Below are positions 1 through 12,486 of a stretch of 64,000 nt of DNA, one piece after another. Numbering within the stretch: the stretch's first letter is position 1; each line of letters begins with the position of its first letter. The position numbers and the translations under genes are program-made. The DNA comes from Russula earlei (lineage: Eukaryota; Basidiomycota; Agaricomycetes; Russulales; Russulaceae): positions 186,001-250,000 of the forward strand of contig JAGFNK010000026.1 of the NCBI GenBank assembly GCA_025769875.1. The letters are read 5' to 3'. A model generated the notes under the pieces. That model was given only the letters and a program-made list of their open reading frames with translations, did no database searches and had not been told where the DNA came from.

Positions 1-2043
1 GATGGAGGTTGTTGACAGATGGTATTGACGGACTGACAAGAATGCCAATATACCAGTCCGACCTGAATTTCGATAGCAATCTCAAAAAAGTCGGGTGTCT
101 GGCGATAAGTAGGAAATGAACCTGCACGACTACGGCAGGGATGGCAACCTCCCGAGGGGAGTAGAAGCACGCTTCTCGGAGGTGGAACAAAGTTAATGTG
201 ACCGCGGGATACCGTAAGGAAAGGAACTGCACCGAGGCCTCCAACTAGTCGTCAAGTTGAAAGAAGAGTTGCACTGGTAACCGTACGAGTCCGAGTTGCG
301 TCGCTGACTAGCCATGTTCGGTGTAAAGGTCGAGATGGATGTAAGGATAACGTAGGTGAAGCTTATGGAAACAGGGACAGGGACAAACAAGTCCCCGCAC
401 TGAACCAAGGTGGACCGAATCTTGACCGCAAACGATCCCCCAATTCTTGGTACATCAATTATACGATTCCTTTGCTTGGAAGGAGGAGTTCGTCCCCGGC
501 CACTTCGGTGGTGAAGATACCCACCATTGTGGCAATAACGCCATTTAGTCGATGAAATGTATCACAGGTAACAGTTCACAGGTCCCATCTGATTGCTGGC
601 CAATGCAAAATACAGACTGGAGGCAAGGGGCCCGATAATGGTGTTCAACGCTGGGATTAAGCTCACTCATCAATGATGGCCTATTGCCACAAATTGATCA
701 TATAATGCCATGAGGAGCAAAAGGTGCTATCCGAAAGATGGTCCTCAATTCTGGATAGTGTCCGTCTGTCATGTATGCCTACCCGTGCAGGATACGGGGT
801 AGTAGATCAATGACCGCGTGAACGTGGTCAGGTGTTGTCCGCAAAGGGAAATGACAGCCGGGGATCTGGTAGTGAAGACACCGAAAATCGGAAGCATTTG
901 TGGCCAGGGCCATTGGCATGCCCCGAATCCAAAACTGGGACACTCAGGATCCATGTCACAAATGTTGGTGATAGCAAAAGGAAAGGAAGCACAAGGAATG
1001 ACAATTGGAGCTCGGTGTCGTCGATTTACCTATTTTTGGTCAACAGACGAGGCGCTGATGGTGGACGGGGCTAGTCGATTTCTGGATAGGGACGAGCGCA
1101 GGGACGAGCTATGGACATGGGGAGCTGTGAGAGGGGAAGACATAAAGGACCGCACCAAGGGTGACGTGCTGGGTGACCATCAGCAGACGGAGATTATTTA
1201 CAATCGGCGCGGGAGGAAGGAAAAGAGATCCGGATGACCGAGATGTGTAACCATGTGGGTAGTCTGTGATACCGAGTGGAGAGAGATATGCCGTTATAGA
1301 TTATAGAAATTCGAATTCCGTGCGGAAGGTGCCGCGAAGAGGATTCGCCCAATTGCCATAGGGAGAAGGGGGGTTCAAGCCCAACGGGAGGGTGGAATGA
1401 AAGAGGCGTTGTCGTTCACGTTCACGATAGGTGCCTCGAGTGTGAGGATTAAAGCAGAGACGTGCGGGGGAGGCAGGCAAGCAGTTCAGTTCAGTTTTTG
1501 GTTGAGGCGCCTGAGGAGCGAACCGTAGGATGGCAAGAAAGGTGCCTTGGTTTGCCGTACAGTGCCATACCGAGAGCTTGGCGGTTACGTCAGGGCAACC
1601 CTGGCTGGCTGGATGGCTGGCCGTTTGTTGAGTGTGGGGGTATGGTATCTTGGCCGTTGGCGTTGGCTAGAATCGAATAGGCTTCGCAGTGAACGGTGAA
1701 GGGGAAGCATGGCAGGGTTGTGATGATGAGGACGAGGACCAGGGACGGTACCTCGCTGCAGAACAGAGATTATTCGAATAAGGTTCAGATCCGGCTGCAG
1801 TCAGTCAGTCACCACCTTTCGCACAGGCTCGACTCGAGATCAGGATCACACTCTGCTCACCGCCATCCTCAACGCTTTTACACTCCTCTTCCTTCTCTCC
1901 CGGTGCGCTCCCCCGGCGGCTCTCAGTCCTCTCCACCCTGCAAATCCAATAAAAGACTGCGATCTTCGGCGCCCCGTTCTGAATGCCCTTCTAGTACTCC
2001 TCCTCCTCCTCCTCCTCCCCCCCCTCCCCTCCTCCCGCTGTTC
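1..2043. other. Region without a supported gene; leader of the CSL gene at its right end
   Basis: I see no convincing gene in the first 1.7 kb. Short open frames occur (for example 818-1237 on +), but they have no recognisable domain and no coding-like continuation. From about 1800 to 2040 the + strand becomes strongly pyrimidine-rich, ending in a CCT/C tract just before the ATG at 2044. That is typical of a fungal promoter and 5' leader and probably belongs to the CSL gene that follows. A longer frame runs in from 1696, but its early residues look like translated leader. Confidence 0.5.
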
Positions 2044-5000
2044 ATGGCGCGCGCCGCGACTTGGAATCCACTCCCCTCAGACTCTAGAGACTTTACCATG
2101 ACCTCTGCCAATCCTGCTCAGACTTCCCGACCCGACCTCTCTCGATGGGAGCTCGGCGAGATCCTCAAGTCCAGCACCGTATCCCGAGACCGTCTCATGC
2201 CCGTAGATTCCGCTTCTACGTCACTCCCTCATCCAAGCCACGGTGCCTTCTTACCCTCCCACTTCGACCAACCCATTGATACCCATCCACCTCACTCTGC
2301 CAATCACCTCCCCGTGCATCCCTTCGACAACGACAAAATGGACGTCGCCGAGCACTCCCCATACGACATGTTTCCCCACCCCCCTTCCCAACCACCCCAG
2401 ACTCAGCCTCAATCTCAACCACCCTTTCCTCACCAACGCTTCCGTTCAAACACCTCCCCTGCGGCGCCTTCGTACGGCCCCAACTCAGAGCCGATCTATT
2501 CGGGTATGTTCTCCCATGATTCGGTCCCCTCCTTCCACTCTCAGAGCGCCGGTCCCTATGATATGATGGGAAGCATCTCCTCCTCCTTAAGCAGTGGCAA
2601 AGCTACTCCGCTCACTCCCAATGATCCAATCGGTGGACTCCCGTTCTCTGCCGGTCCTCCGAATGGCATCAAGCAGGACTTTAACGACTTGATATCGGAT
2701 CGCCGTCTCTCAGCGGTCAACCCAACCAGCTTCCAGTCTGACGTGCACGACGACTTCTCTCTCGGGGTCAACTCCCACAACTTTGGCTCGACAACTCTTC
2801 CCCCCTTCTCCGATCGCTTGTCGCGCTTCCCTCCAGATGGTTTTCTCAGCCAACATCAATTACCGGGACACCCTTCGGACCGGTTTCGCGGTCTTTCTTC
2901 GCAAGCTGCTCACAATCGTTTTGATGGTGGCGCATCTTACGACGATATTCCTAGCTACCTCATCCCAAATCCCCAAAACGACTTGGCTTTGCGTATTCCT
3001 GGCGTCGAGGATACCATGATGAGGATTCGTATGAGTCAAATGGGCGCCTCTACCGATCTTCACACATTCATCAGGTAAACGCCTGACGTCTCTCGAATGT
3101 TTTTTTTTTTTTTCAAACCGATGACGCCATGTAATCGACCAGACCACACATCGATCAGTATGTCCGGACGCAGAATCGCCTGGCCTTTGGTGAACGCACC
3201 GTCATCGTCATGTCGAGCAAGGTGGCGCAGAAATCTTACGGCACAGAAAAGCGGTACGTCTTCACGTGGCTTATTGGATTTTAGTAGGTTCCAAGTTGCA
3301 CGTTCATAACTAGGTTCTTATGCCCACCTCCGACCGCAATTTTGATTGGAAATTCTTGGTGGTCGGACGTCGTGCGCCGCAGTGACGAACCCAAACTGTC
3401 TCCGCCGCGGGTCGTTGTCTCCATCTCTGGCGAGGCTGCCGGCCAGGAGGGCAATGTTGAGTGGTCTGCAGCGACGGGCAAACTCTTTGATGTTTCCGAT
3501 CCACCCAATGGTACCACATACATCGGCCGTTGTGTCGGGAAACAGCTTTTTATCTCCGATGTGGACGAGAAGAAGAAAAAGGTGGAAGCCCTTGTCAAGG
3601 TCATCGGCCCCAGTGGGGATGACGAGCCAGAGCGAGTCATCGGGATCTTTCCCAGCAGACCAATCAAGGTCATCAGCAAGCCCAGCAAGAAGCGGCAGAG
3701 TGCGAAGAACCTCGAGCGTACGTCTTCTGCTCCGCTTGACGGTCTCCCTAACGGCATCGCCGCGCAGTCTGCATCAATCACGGGTCCACGATCTCCCTGT
3801 TTCATCGACTGCGATCCCAAACAGTATCGACTAAATATCTCTGCGTCTCTGGTTCTGGCGCTTCATTCAAGGGATCAGATGGCGCCCCGTTAATGGGTAT
3901 CGATCAACGTAGTCGTGCGTCGACACCGTCATTCATTGCGAAAACGTCAAGTTGGGGTAGGCCTTTCTTTTTCCCTCCTGTGGTGTACGCACGCCCTAAA
4001 CCCCGATATAGATCCGTTCGTCATGTACATCGTGGATGCCGAGAAGCCGGCAGGAGGCATGGACGTGCCACCTCCCCCTCCGCCTCACCCGGACTATCCT
4101 TCACCGCCACCAAACGCGATTCCGTTCATGAACAATGGAACCCCGATTCCGATCTATTACAACCAGACCGTCGTGTTACAGTGTCTGACATCGGGCGTCG
4201 TATCGCCCATACTAATCATTCGGAAGGTTGATCGTCAAACCACTGTCGTAGGAGGGGGCGCCCAAGAAGGCTCTAAAGGTGTGGGCGAACAATATTGCGC
4301 CCCCGGTGAGGTCTGCGGCGATCCGGTCAGTCAATTACACAAGGTTGCGTTTGAGGTCTTCGAGCCCGCGAAAGGCCCTCCCGAACCAGGATCACCGGGC
4401 TTGACGGGCGCATTCCTCTCCTGCATGGGCGAAAAGGTCAATATCTACCGTCCGGTGGAAGGCCGCCAGTGGCAAAGTGGCGTCGACGGCTCACGCAGCC
4501 CAGATTCTCCAATTGTGCCCAGTTCGCCGATCATCTCGACCCCTGCTTCAAATGGATCGGGCAACTGACTACTTCGGATCTGGAACATCGGCAATCCGCA
4601 GCGAGCCTGCTTCCCCTGTTCCGAATCCCATGGAGTTTCCGTCAAGCGACGGTGGACGGGTCAAGAAAACGAAGCGTGGCTCGTCGAGCACAGGAGGTTT
4701 GTCCAAAAGTAGTGCTTCGCCGAAGCCACGGAGACGCCCAACATCCGCAGGCTCTGCCGGCAGCCGACATACCGGTAGCGACTCGGGCGCTTCCTCTGGT
4801 GCCCTCTGGCGGGTGGACATTGGCGAGACGAGCGTGTGGACGATCGTCGGCACAGGTTGGTCTAATGTCCGGGTGCTTTCTTGACTAGGCTAACTAACAG
4901 GTGGATGTAGACCAGGTCCGGTATAACTTTTATGTGCCCCTGGTCCTTTTCGACAGCCAGAACACCCCGCAGACGGGTTCGTTCCCAATACCTTCGAAGC

Positions 5001-5320
5001 CTGTTACGCCTTTCCCTGCTGTGGTGAAGTATCTACCCCCTGACCGCGCATCGGAGGCGCCCAAAGGCCACGGAACACGCCACATGCTGGCAAAACCGAG
5101 TCCGCAGACATCCAAATTGTTGACGCTCTACGGAGAGAACTTTTCCAAGACAGAACCGGTGTCGGTATTCTTTGGTTCAGAACCGTCGCCGTTTGTCGAG
5201 GTGCGCTGTTCGGAGGTGTTGGGATGCCTCCCGCCAGAAGGCCCACCTACAAAACGACGACCGATTATCCTCGTACGAGGGGATGGTGTCGTCTTCCCGT
5301 CGTCTGTCATGTATCCCTAG
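2044..5320 (+). CDS. CSL-family transcription factor (CBF1/Su(H)/LAG-1 type), one-base frame break
   Basis: Nuclear DNA-binding regulator of the CSL family (metazoan RBPJ, fission-yeast Cbf11/Cbf12). After a low-complexity Pro/Ser N-terminus come the N-terminal Rel-like DNA-binding part (VRTQNRLAFGERTVIVMSSK then VAQKSYGTEKRFLCPPPTAI), the beta-trefoil (LFHRLRSQTVSTKYLCVSGS, then VLQCLTSGVVSPILIIRKVD) and a C-terminal IPT/TIG-like domain (LLTLYGENFSKTEPVSVFFG). Exons as I join them: 2044-3074, 3143-3253, 3314-3717, 3768-3956, 4012-4855 and 4911-5320, all with GT-AG introns. Exon 5 changes frame at 4559-4561, where removing one G restores an uninterrupted product of 995 codons. No intron explains the shift well. 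The start could instead be 2098 (better ATG context). Whether the break is real or an assembly error is open. Confidence 0.9.
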
Positions 5321-5597
5321 CTTCCCTTTGTGTTTCGGTTGCTTTAGCGTGTTGTGATATCTCTATCTGCTGTCTTGCTTACTGGGCTCTGGGGTTGGTT
5401 GCCGATCGGTGGTCGACAGCCTGCGCTGCGCTGCTCGCGTCGCGGACATTGATTTGGGCCGGCCGAGAAAATATTTATTATATCGTTTTGTTTTGTTTTG
5501 TTTTTGTTTTGTTTTTTTGTTTTGGATGCTTTGCTTGTATTAACTACGCTCTCTGCTGCTGTGAATCGATTCAGTTAGACAGTGCTGCTGCTCATCC
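5321..5597. repeat. Intergenic spacer with TTTTG-type simple repeat
   Basis: The spacer between the CSL gene and the next + strand gene contains an imperfect TTTTG/TTTTTG repeat at about 5487-5524. Together with the T-rich stretch around it, this probably covers the 3' end of the CSL transcript and the promoter of the following gene. No gene is seen. Confidence 0.7.
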
Positions 5598-6513
5598 ATG
5601 ACGTCCATCTGGAACCTCTACATCGATTATCTCTGGAACTATGACTCCAATTCTTCCGTCGCCACCATCGCCTATATCTTCCGCATTTGGGCAATCCTTG
5701 CCATCCTGCCTACACTCGCACTGGCCCTTCTGGTCATTGCTCTCATTCCCCCCTCGCTCCACGATCGTACTCATCTCCCCATAGGATGTCACCTCCTATG
5801 TTATCGCACGCACCCTCGGTGACCCGACCGCCTCGACCTCCCACAAATCTTCGTTCGCGACCCAGCCCATTCAAAATTTCGACCTAAAAGTCGCAGACGC
5901 GGCCCATCACGGCCCCCCTTCTCCCACCAACCTCGCCATCCCCTGCCCCATCCCCATCAAAGTCACCCCACCCCAAGACAACAAGGACAAGGGACCGCCC
6001 TCTTCCTCTTCCTCTGTCACGCCTCCCGTCCCCGCCCCCGTCCCCGCCCCCGGCGCGCGCACCCCGTCCGCGTTCTTCGTCGACGGGGAGGAGGTCTCGG
6101 AGGACGACGGCGCGGCGCGGCTCGCGGGCGTGGGCGTCTTCTCGCCCGTCGCGAGCATGCCCGGTTCGCCCGTCGCGAGCCGGAGGGGCCGTCTGCCCGA
6201 GAGAGAGGGCACCTCCGAGGACGGGAACGCCACCGGGGCCAGCAGCGGCGACGAGAGCGGGTTGGCCTCCTCTTCTCCTGCGCGGGGGGTAATATCGCTG
6301 CGCGGACGTGGACAGAGAGACGGAGAAGAGGGTGAGGGTGATGCCGACGAGGGACGAGCGGCGCGCGGTGGCACGGATGGTGGCGGGAGCACGAGCGGCG
6401 GGTCGTCGTTTGCACTGCTCGATCGCGAGGAGAGTTTTGAAGATGCGGGCACCCACATCCGTCGACGCGTTCAAGGGACGACGGGCGCAGTCGACGACGA
6501 CGACGACGACTGA
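5598..6513 (+). CDS. Hypothetical single-pass membrane protein with acidic C-terminus
   Basis: I do not recognise this protein. It starts at 5598 (MTSIWNLYIDYLWNY). One strongly hydrophobic segment at about residues 24-46 (IFRIWAILAILPTLALALL) should span a membrane. The rest is hydrophilic and disordered, rich in Pro, Ser, Gly and Glu, ending in a run of six Asp encoded by a GAC repeat. A 52-bp GT-AG intron (5733-5784; donor GTCATT, acceptor ATAG) joins the two frames in phase and gives 287 residues. The C-terminal part is very GC-rich. The composition suggests a cytosolic, possibly phosphorylated tail, but no function can be assigned. Confidence 0.65.
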
Positions 6514-6819
6514 CTAACTTTGCGTAAAAAATATATATTGTAGTGGCCTTTGTTGTGTAACTGCCTTTGTACATCGGTGTTGGGGCACGTCCCCTCTCTC
6601 TCGCCTTTACTAGCGTCAATCTCCCCAGTCCCCCAAAATAAGGGTTACGACAGGGGCATGACGTTTGATTCACTGGGGGGTACCGTTCGGACGTTTTTAC
6701 GCTTTTTTTTTTTTTTTCGGGGCACAACTACTGTTGTACAGACAGCTACATGTGTCCACGTCGCCGTCCAAAATATTCCGACCGCCAGCGTCAGGAACGG
6801 GGCATCCCCCAAGAGGCAC
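6514..6819. other. Convergent 3' spacer
   Basis: The 306 bp between the stop codon of the + strand membrane protein and the stop of ESA1 on the minus strand. It holds an AATATATAT stretch just after 6513 (likely 3' processing of the + gene) and a run of about 15 T at 6701-6716. No gene is visible. Confidence 0.6.
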
Positions 6820-8996
6820 CTACCACCCAAATCTTAACTGATCGCGGGTGAAGCTTGGCGGTCGCCAGTTCAAACACTCCTTGAATATGCGGCGGCGTCG
6901 CTTCGCCTTTGACTTTTCGTACCGCTCTAACACCGCGTCCGAGAGGCAGATGATGTGCTGCCCCTTGTAATGCTTGAACAGCTGCAAGGTCGTGCATCTG
7001 ACGAACGACAACGGAACGGATCGGCGCCGACTCGACGGAGAGGGAGGGAGAGAGAGACGCACGTATTCATCACATCCGCGTGGGTGATCGAGGTCGCCTG
7101 GGCGATCTCGTCCACGCTGATCTCCTCGCCGGCCGGCGAGGACGGTCTCGACGATCTTGTCGGCCCAGTACGCGCGGTAGCCGAGCAGGCCGAGGTCGCT
7201 GAGGGGCTTCTCCGGGCTGCCCAGCTTGCCCTCGCGTTGACTGAGCAGGTAGGAAAATTCGATGACGAGCCTGCCGTAGCCGTGCCGTTGGTGCTGGGGC
7301 AACGTGAGGATGCACGCCACGTTGTAATTCTCGGCCGACTCTTTCTCCTTGGAGAAGTACGCTATCAGATGACAGCCCGTCGAGTCTCGCTGACACTGGG
7401 AGAGGGGAAAGTGGGCGTCAGCGCAGGCGACGAGAGGAGATGGCGTGGGGAGGACGTGCCATCACATAGTACATGAACGGCGTCACGTCGTAGTACAACG
7501 TTTTACTGTGAAGAGGCGTTTTTTTTTTTTGTTCTTTTTGAGAAGGGGGGGAGGGAAGGAAAGAAGGACGTACTGATCTAGGAAGCATTTGCTCAACAGG
7601 CTCAGATTCCTACAATACGTCAACTGCTTCCTCCCGTCGATCTCGAAAAACGAGAGGTCGTCCTGTCGGTAGATCTCGTTCCCAGGAGGACTCAACAAGG
7701 TGCAGCGTTTCCGATGCCGCGTCAGCATGAACTGGCTCGGAAAGTAGGCGAGGCAAAACTCGCAGATGTAGAGCACTGGGAGATGCGCATACTCCTGCGG
7801 GTAAGGGCTGAAGTACCAAGCGTCGACCTCGTGCCGGCCGATCGAGAGTCGGTTGAGGTTCTTCACGCGCGCGATCTCCGAGACGGACTGCGTCATGGAA
7901 CCGCTCGTCCGGAGCTTCTCGATCTCTGCTTCCTTCGAGAAGGAGGCGAGCGGCGGCGGCGACGGGTCGACGGGCGCGCTCGCGCTTAGGTCGAGCTCGC
8001 CTTCCGCATCCAGGTCCCCGTCCGCATCCAGGTCCGCTTCTGCGTCCGCATCGGGGTCGACCTCACCGTCCGCGTCCGCGTCCGGGTCAATTTCCCCATC
8101 CGCGTCGGCGTCGGCGTCCGCATCGGCATCGGCATCGGCATCAGCATCGGCGTCCGCATCGGCATCAAGGTCGGCGTCGGCGTCAGGCGTCCGCCATTTC
8201 GATATCCGGCTCCCCGATGGCGTCTTCGTCTTCCTCCTCCTCCTCTTGAGCCTCCTCATAAGGCGCTTTGCGCTTCAGAGAGCCACTAGGCGTGGGTGAT
8301 GGCGATGCCGCCGACGATGGCGACGCGCTGGTTCCCCGGGGCGTCCCCCAGCCCTTGCCGACGTTGATGGCGTTGTTCAGCGTGGCGCGTCGGAGCAGGG
8401 CGTGTTCCTTGCTGGACCGGGGCATCTTTCCCTGGCGCTTGTTGCCCGGGGGAAGGCCGCCGTGCTTCTTCGCCACCTTCTCCTTCTCCTTCTTGTCCTT
8501 CTTCTGACGCGGCCACTCGAGGTCGCGGGAGAGGACCAGCCGAGAGCCGGGGATCCATTCGTCCAGGCGCTTGTTGAATTGGTCCCAGTGGACGAAAAAT
8601 TCGAGCTTGTCGAGTTCGGGGTTCGAAGGGAAGGGGTCGGGAGCGGGGGTGGACGCGTGCGACGCGCCGCCGTTGCTCGAAGCGGACGCAGCGGAGGCCT
8701 GGCGACGCAGATATGGGTTGTTCGACTTGTCACGGATGGATAGGATCTCTGCAAGTCGCTCCTCCGGTTCTGAGGCACCTATATTCCAGCGCTTGGCGTA
8801 GATCTTGCAGCCGACTGCGATGTCCTAGCAGAGCAGCAGCACCGGCGTGGGGATACAAAGGCAAGGAAGGAGGCTGTTGGATTACCGTATTACTAAGCAC
8901 GACGAAGTGGCTCACCCGAACGGTGTAGCTCCCCCCCGCAGAGACAGGGGCGGGGTCCTGCGATCCTTCCTCTTTGGCATTCACGGAAGGCGACAT
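6820..8996 (-). CDS. ESA1: MYST-family histone acetyltransferase Esa1/KAT5 (NuA4 catalytic subunit)
   Basis: Catalytic subunit of NuA4, which acetylates histone H4 and H2A. The product has an N-terminal chromo-barrel ([29 protein letters not shown]), a long charged linker with an Asp-Ala repeat, then the MYST domain: a C2HC zinc finger ([12 protein letters not shown]...TRHRKRC) and the acetyl-CoA loop [20 protein letters not shown], followed by [19 protein letters not shown]. The C-terminus ([12 protein letters not shown]) ends at a TAG at 6820-6822. Start is the ATG at 8996; exon 2 begins near 8824. Several GT-AG introns interrupt the gene. The frame changes inside the Asp-Ala stretch at about 8185, where one extra base seems present; the region has no GT donor that could hide an intron. 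It is divergent from the RBR ligase gene. Confidence 0.93.
7986..8190 (-). repeat. Hexanucleotide repeat encoding poly(Asp-Ala) in ESA1 linker
   Basis: An imperfect GATGCC/GACGCG-type hexamer array inside ESA1 encodes about 60 residues dominated by Asp-Ala dipeptides, with occasional Gly, Leu, Glu and Pro. The variable third positions show it is not a pure DNA microsatellite. It lies between the chromo-barrel and the MYST domain, a region known to be unstructured in this family. The apparent one-base insertion at about 8185 is at its upstream edge; the Asp-Ala pattern continues on both sides of it in different frames. Confidence 0.85.
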
Positions 8997-9386
8997 GATA
9001 CTATCCGGGCTTGTTCTCCCGGGGCGAGGTTTGTTTGCAGAGAGAGCAGCGAGAAAAAAATGACTAGGAAAGCCCGTGACGGTAACAAAGGCCGTGTGAC
9101 CGTGTTTTGTCATCATCTGGTTGATTCAGTCACGCCGAGCCCATGATTGATTGCCAATAATACAGCTATCATCGACAAGTAGATTGTCTTATAATAACGG
9201 GAACCCCTCGCTGGCACAACGCCTTCATCTACACGTATGGCCCTCTTATTGTTCCCCTGATCTCGGTGTTCATTATAATGTTCCAGGCCATCCTTTCGGG
9301 ACTGCACTTGTCTTCCCCTCATATCACTTGATCCCCTAGTGACAATACATACATCCAACGTAGTGTTCACGGCATTGTTTTCAAAC
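8997..9386. promoter_or_regulatory. Shared divergent promoter of ESA1 and the RBR ligase
   Basis: About 390 bp separate the divergent start codons at 8996 (minus) and 9387 (plus). No open frame of interest is present, so the segment most likely carries both promoters and 5' leaders. I did not find a clear TATA box for either gene. Confidence 0.5.
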
Positions 9387-12277
9387 ATGATGGGAGACGT
9401 GATTGAGATCTCCCCCTCTCCGGAAATGGAGCCCCGAACCTTTTATCGTCCATTGCGTCGCAAGCGCATACCCCTGTCCCCCGACGATGGGAATGAGAGT
9501 GCCATCGAACTCACCGATTCCACGGACAGTCAGCGCAGCACGCCATGTAGGAGGGTTAAGAGGTTCAAGGAGGCTGCCGAGCCAACGGCCGGACCAAGTG
9601 CGTCGTCGAGAGCCCCGGTTGAGCAGTCAAGGTGCGATAGGCATGTCTGTCACCCGTTTGTTCATTGACATGACGGTATCACAGCCCCCGGGTGATCATG
9701 CGCAAGCACAAAAGAGGCCAGACACCTGCATCACGGCAAGCAAGTGCCGCCGCGTCACGAAGGCCTGCCTCCCCTGTTCAGAAACCACATGTACATTCTA
9801 CGTCTGTCGTCGGGCAAGAACAGGATGTGATACCAGCCAGGCCCCTGACACCTCCCGCAACCCCTGATAGTCCTCAGCTCGTCAACCGTCAGCTGACCCC
9901 TCCACCCGATGTTCCGCCGGTCCATGAACAGCTGCAGGAACCGCGACGAAAGGAAACCTTCGTCGCGGCAGAATCTCATGAGAGGCTTGTTGAACGTGTA
10001 CGCGAGGTAGTTCCTGATGTGCTACCTGCGCATGTCTTCGAGCTTCTTGCATCACACGAGGCTACCTTTGCGGACAACCTACTCAATGCAGTCATCCACG
10101 TTCTATTAGAGGATCGATCTTATCCCAGAGACGTGAAAGGGAAAGGCAAGGCAAGAGCGCCCGAGGAGAGGACGACAGAAGCGTCGGGGGACGTCAATAC
10201 AAGCGTAGACTACTCACAACTGGGTGGGGATAGGCGTCTGGGACCGACGTATCGGTCTTTGTCTTTGGTGCGTTGCAACTTGCTCTCCCTCCGCACGCCG
10301 TTGACTTGCATGGAGCAGAACAACCTCCGCTGTAATTTTCCCGACCTCGATCAGGCGTTCATTCGTGAGACGCTCTCCTTGCATGAAGGCCATTATGCCC
10401 CTACCTATCTGTATCTCTTGGGGCATGGTGCCACGCCAGCCTCGATCGTTCCGGTCGCCCCCAGTCTAAGGAAACGAAAGAGCAAGGTTGGCAGCAAATC
10501 TTCTCTCGATGAGGAGGAGTTTGTGAAGGAGCACACCTGGCTGGTCGAGAAGCTGGAGAACCAACACAGCCCACTCCCGGGTATCATATCGCAAGATGTG
10601 GAAGGGGAGGGAGAAGGCATCGAGTGTGGCTGTTGCTTCTCGAGCTACCCTTTCGTGAGGTTTTCTGACTGCGATCTTTCCCCTCATTGATTCCTTTCTC
10701 AGAGCAAGATGGCCCAATGCGCAGAGACCCACCTGTTTTGTACGAATTGTGTGACATCCTATGCATCAGCGAAACTGGGAGAACAGAATGCAGACCTCCA
10801 TTGTATGGACATATCTGGTTGCAAGATGGCCTTTCCGGATTCGGAGCTACGCCGTGTCCTTCCGGAAAAAATATTCGAGTTATACGAACACATTCGACAG
10901 CGACGCGACATCGAGCTAGCGAAACTTGAAGGTCTCGAAGAATGTCCGTTTTGTGATTATAAGGTCGTCATGGATGCGGACTTCCAGGCAGATAAAGTGT
11001 TGCGATGCCAGAATGAAGAGTGTGGGAAGGTCAGCTGCCGCCAGTGCAAGAAAGAAGTGCGTATCTGCACAAAAGTTCCATTTCTTCTGTCTGGGAATCA
11101 CTCATTGTCTGTTAAGGATCACCTGCCGAAATCTTGTGGGGGTGTGTCGCCACTAATGTCCACGCAGTCTCCACTCCTTGCTAATACAACAACTACAACT
11201 TAGAGATGGAGAAAGACAAAAAGTTGGATGGAAAGCACGCCATCGAGGAGGCAATGAGTATGTGCTCTTCGATTTTGTTTGATGTGTCTGGCTCATCCGA
11301 ATACGCTAGCGCGAGCGCTGATGCGCAATTGTCCCAGTTGCCAGAAGGGTAGGTGAACATCGTCGCTCTCCTTCATGCTGAGGCTTATTAGACCTGTCAA
11401 GCCTTTGTCAAGGAATATGGGGTAGCTCTATTGCCACTGGGATGCTTATCGCTGACCGAGTACTCACCAGTGCAACAAAGTGACCTGCTCATACTGTATG
11501 ACAATGTCATGTTATGTCTGCCGTTCAATCATCAGAGGCTATGATCATTTTGACCGATCTGTGAGGTGACCACTCTTTCTCTGATATGTCCCTGACAATG
11601 CGCACCAATAGCAATCTGGTTATGTTAAACGCGGTAGCAGCAGTTCGAAGCTGTGCCCTCTATGGGACAATGCGGAAGATAGGCATACCAAGGAGGTACG
11701 GTACCTCGACACGGTGATAGTAATGACTCTGACACTGGTCTCTGATAAGGTCGCCGCTGCAGCTGACAAGGCTCTGAAAGAGTATAAGACACTGCACCCA
11801 GACGTACAGGATGAGGATATCCGAGTGGAGCTGCCACCCCTGCGTCGGGGACCTGAGATGGGCATGCAGCATCCCCGCGGCGGAGCCGGTCAGTTTCCCC
11901 CGCCGCCTGCATATGTTCAAGTCCACCACGCGCGCAATGCCCATGTCCCAATAGCTCATCCCGTCGTGGCGCTCCCTTTCCCAGCAGTAGCCGCGCCCCC
12001 ATTCAATCCCAATCCCGGACACTTCTTTGCTCGCGGACCGCAGGGTTTGGGTTTGGGCCAGTTGGGTGGCCAACGTCCGCCGCTCCCGAGACAGGAGGCT
12101 CCGGCCATGCACCCGATGCCTGTTCCGCAGCAGTACAACCCTCTGCCGGCTCCTCCGTTCCCCATGCCTCCACTACCACGTCCTCCTCTCCAGCGAGTGT
12201 TCCCCCCTATGCAGGTTGTCGCAGTCCCTGCTGGACCCAGGAGGGTGTCAGGTCGTGCGAGACGCACCAGGGGTTAA
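9387..12277 (+). CDS. RBR-type (RING-IBR-RING) E3 ubiquitin ligase, RNF216/Triad3-like
   Basis: A ubiquitin ligase that passes ubiquitin through a catalytic cysteine in its second RING. The disordered N-terminus (from ATG 9387) leads to a RING1 (IECGCCFSSYPF...CAETHLFCTNCVTSYA), an IBR (ECPFCDYKVVMD...LRCQNEECGKVSCRQCKK) and a RING2 with the RNF216-type core KEYGCNKVTCSYCMTMSCYV, in which the Cys after GCNKVT is the expected catalytic residue. The C-terminal part is Pro-rich (from about 11,800). Introns include 9632-9690 and one at about 10,659-10,703; the IBR-RING2 segment (11,060-11,620) is split into several small exons. Substrates cannot be inferred from sequence. Confidence 0.88.
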
Positions 12278-12486
12278 ATTCGGGATGTTCAGTGCGCGCG
12301 CGTTGCTTTCCATTTACATTCGAACGATCTCCCTACACCATTTAACATACAAACATGTAAAAAATTTTCAAATCTGATTTTGTTGTCACGGCGTCAGGCA
12401 CGCGCGCGTCTCTTCGGCCTTTCCCACCCAGGCCACGTCGTCATTCACGACGGGCGGTCGTTGCTCCTTCAACCTTCCCACACATT

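Noticed and set aside
1360..1400. GGTTCAAGCCC resembling a tRNA T-arm
   Set aside because: No matching acceptor, D or anticodon arms could be folded around it.
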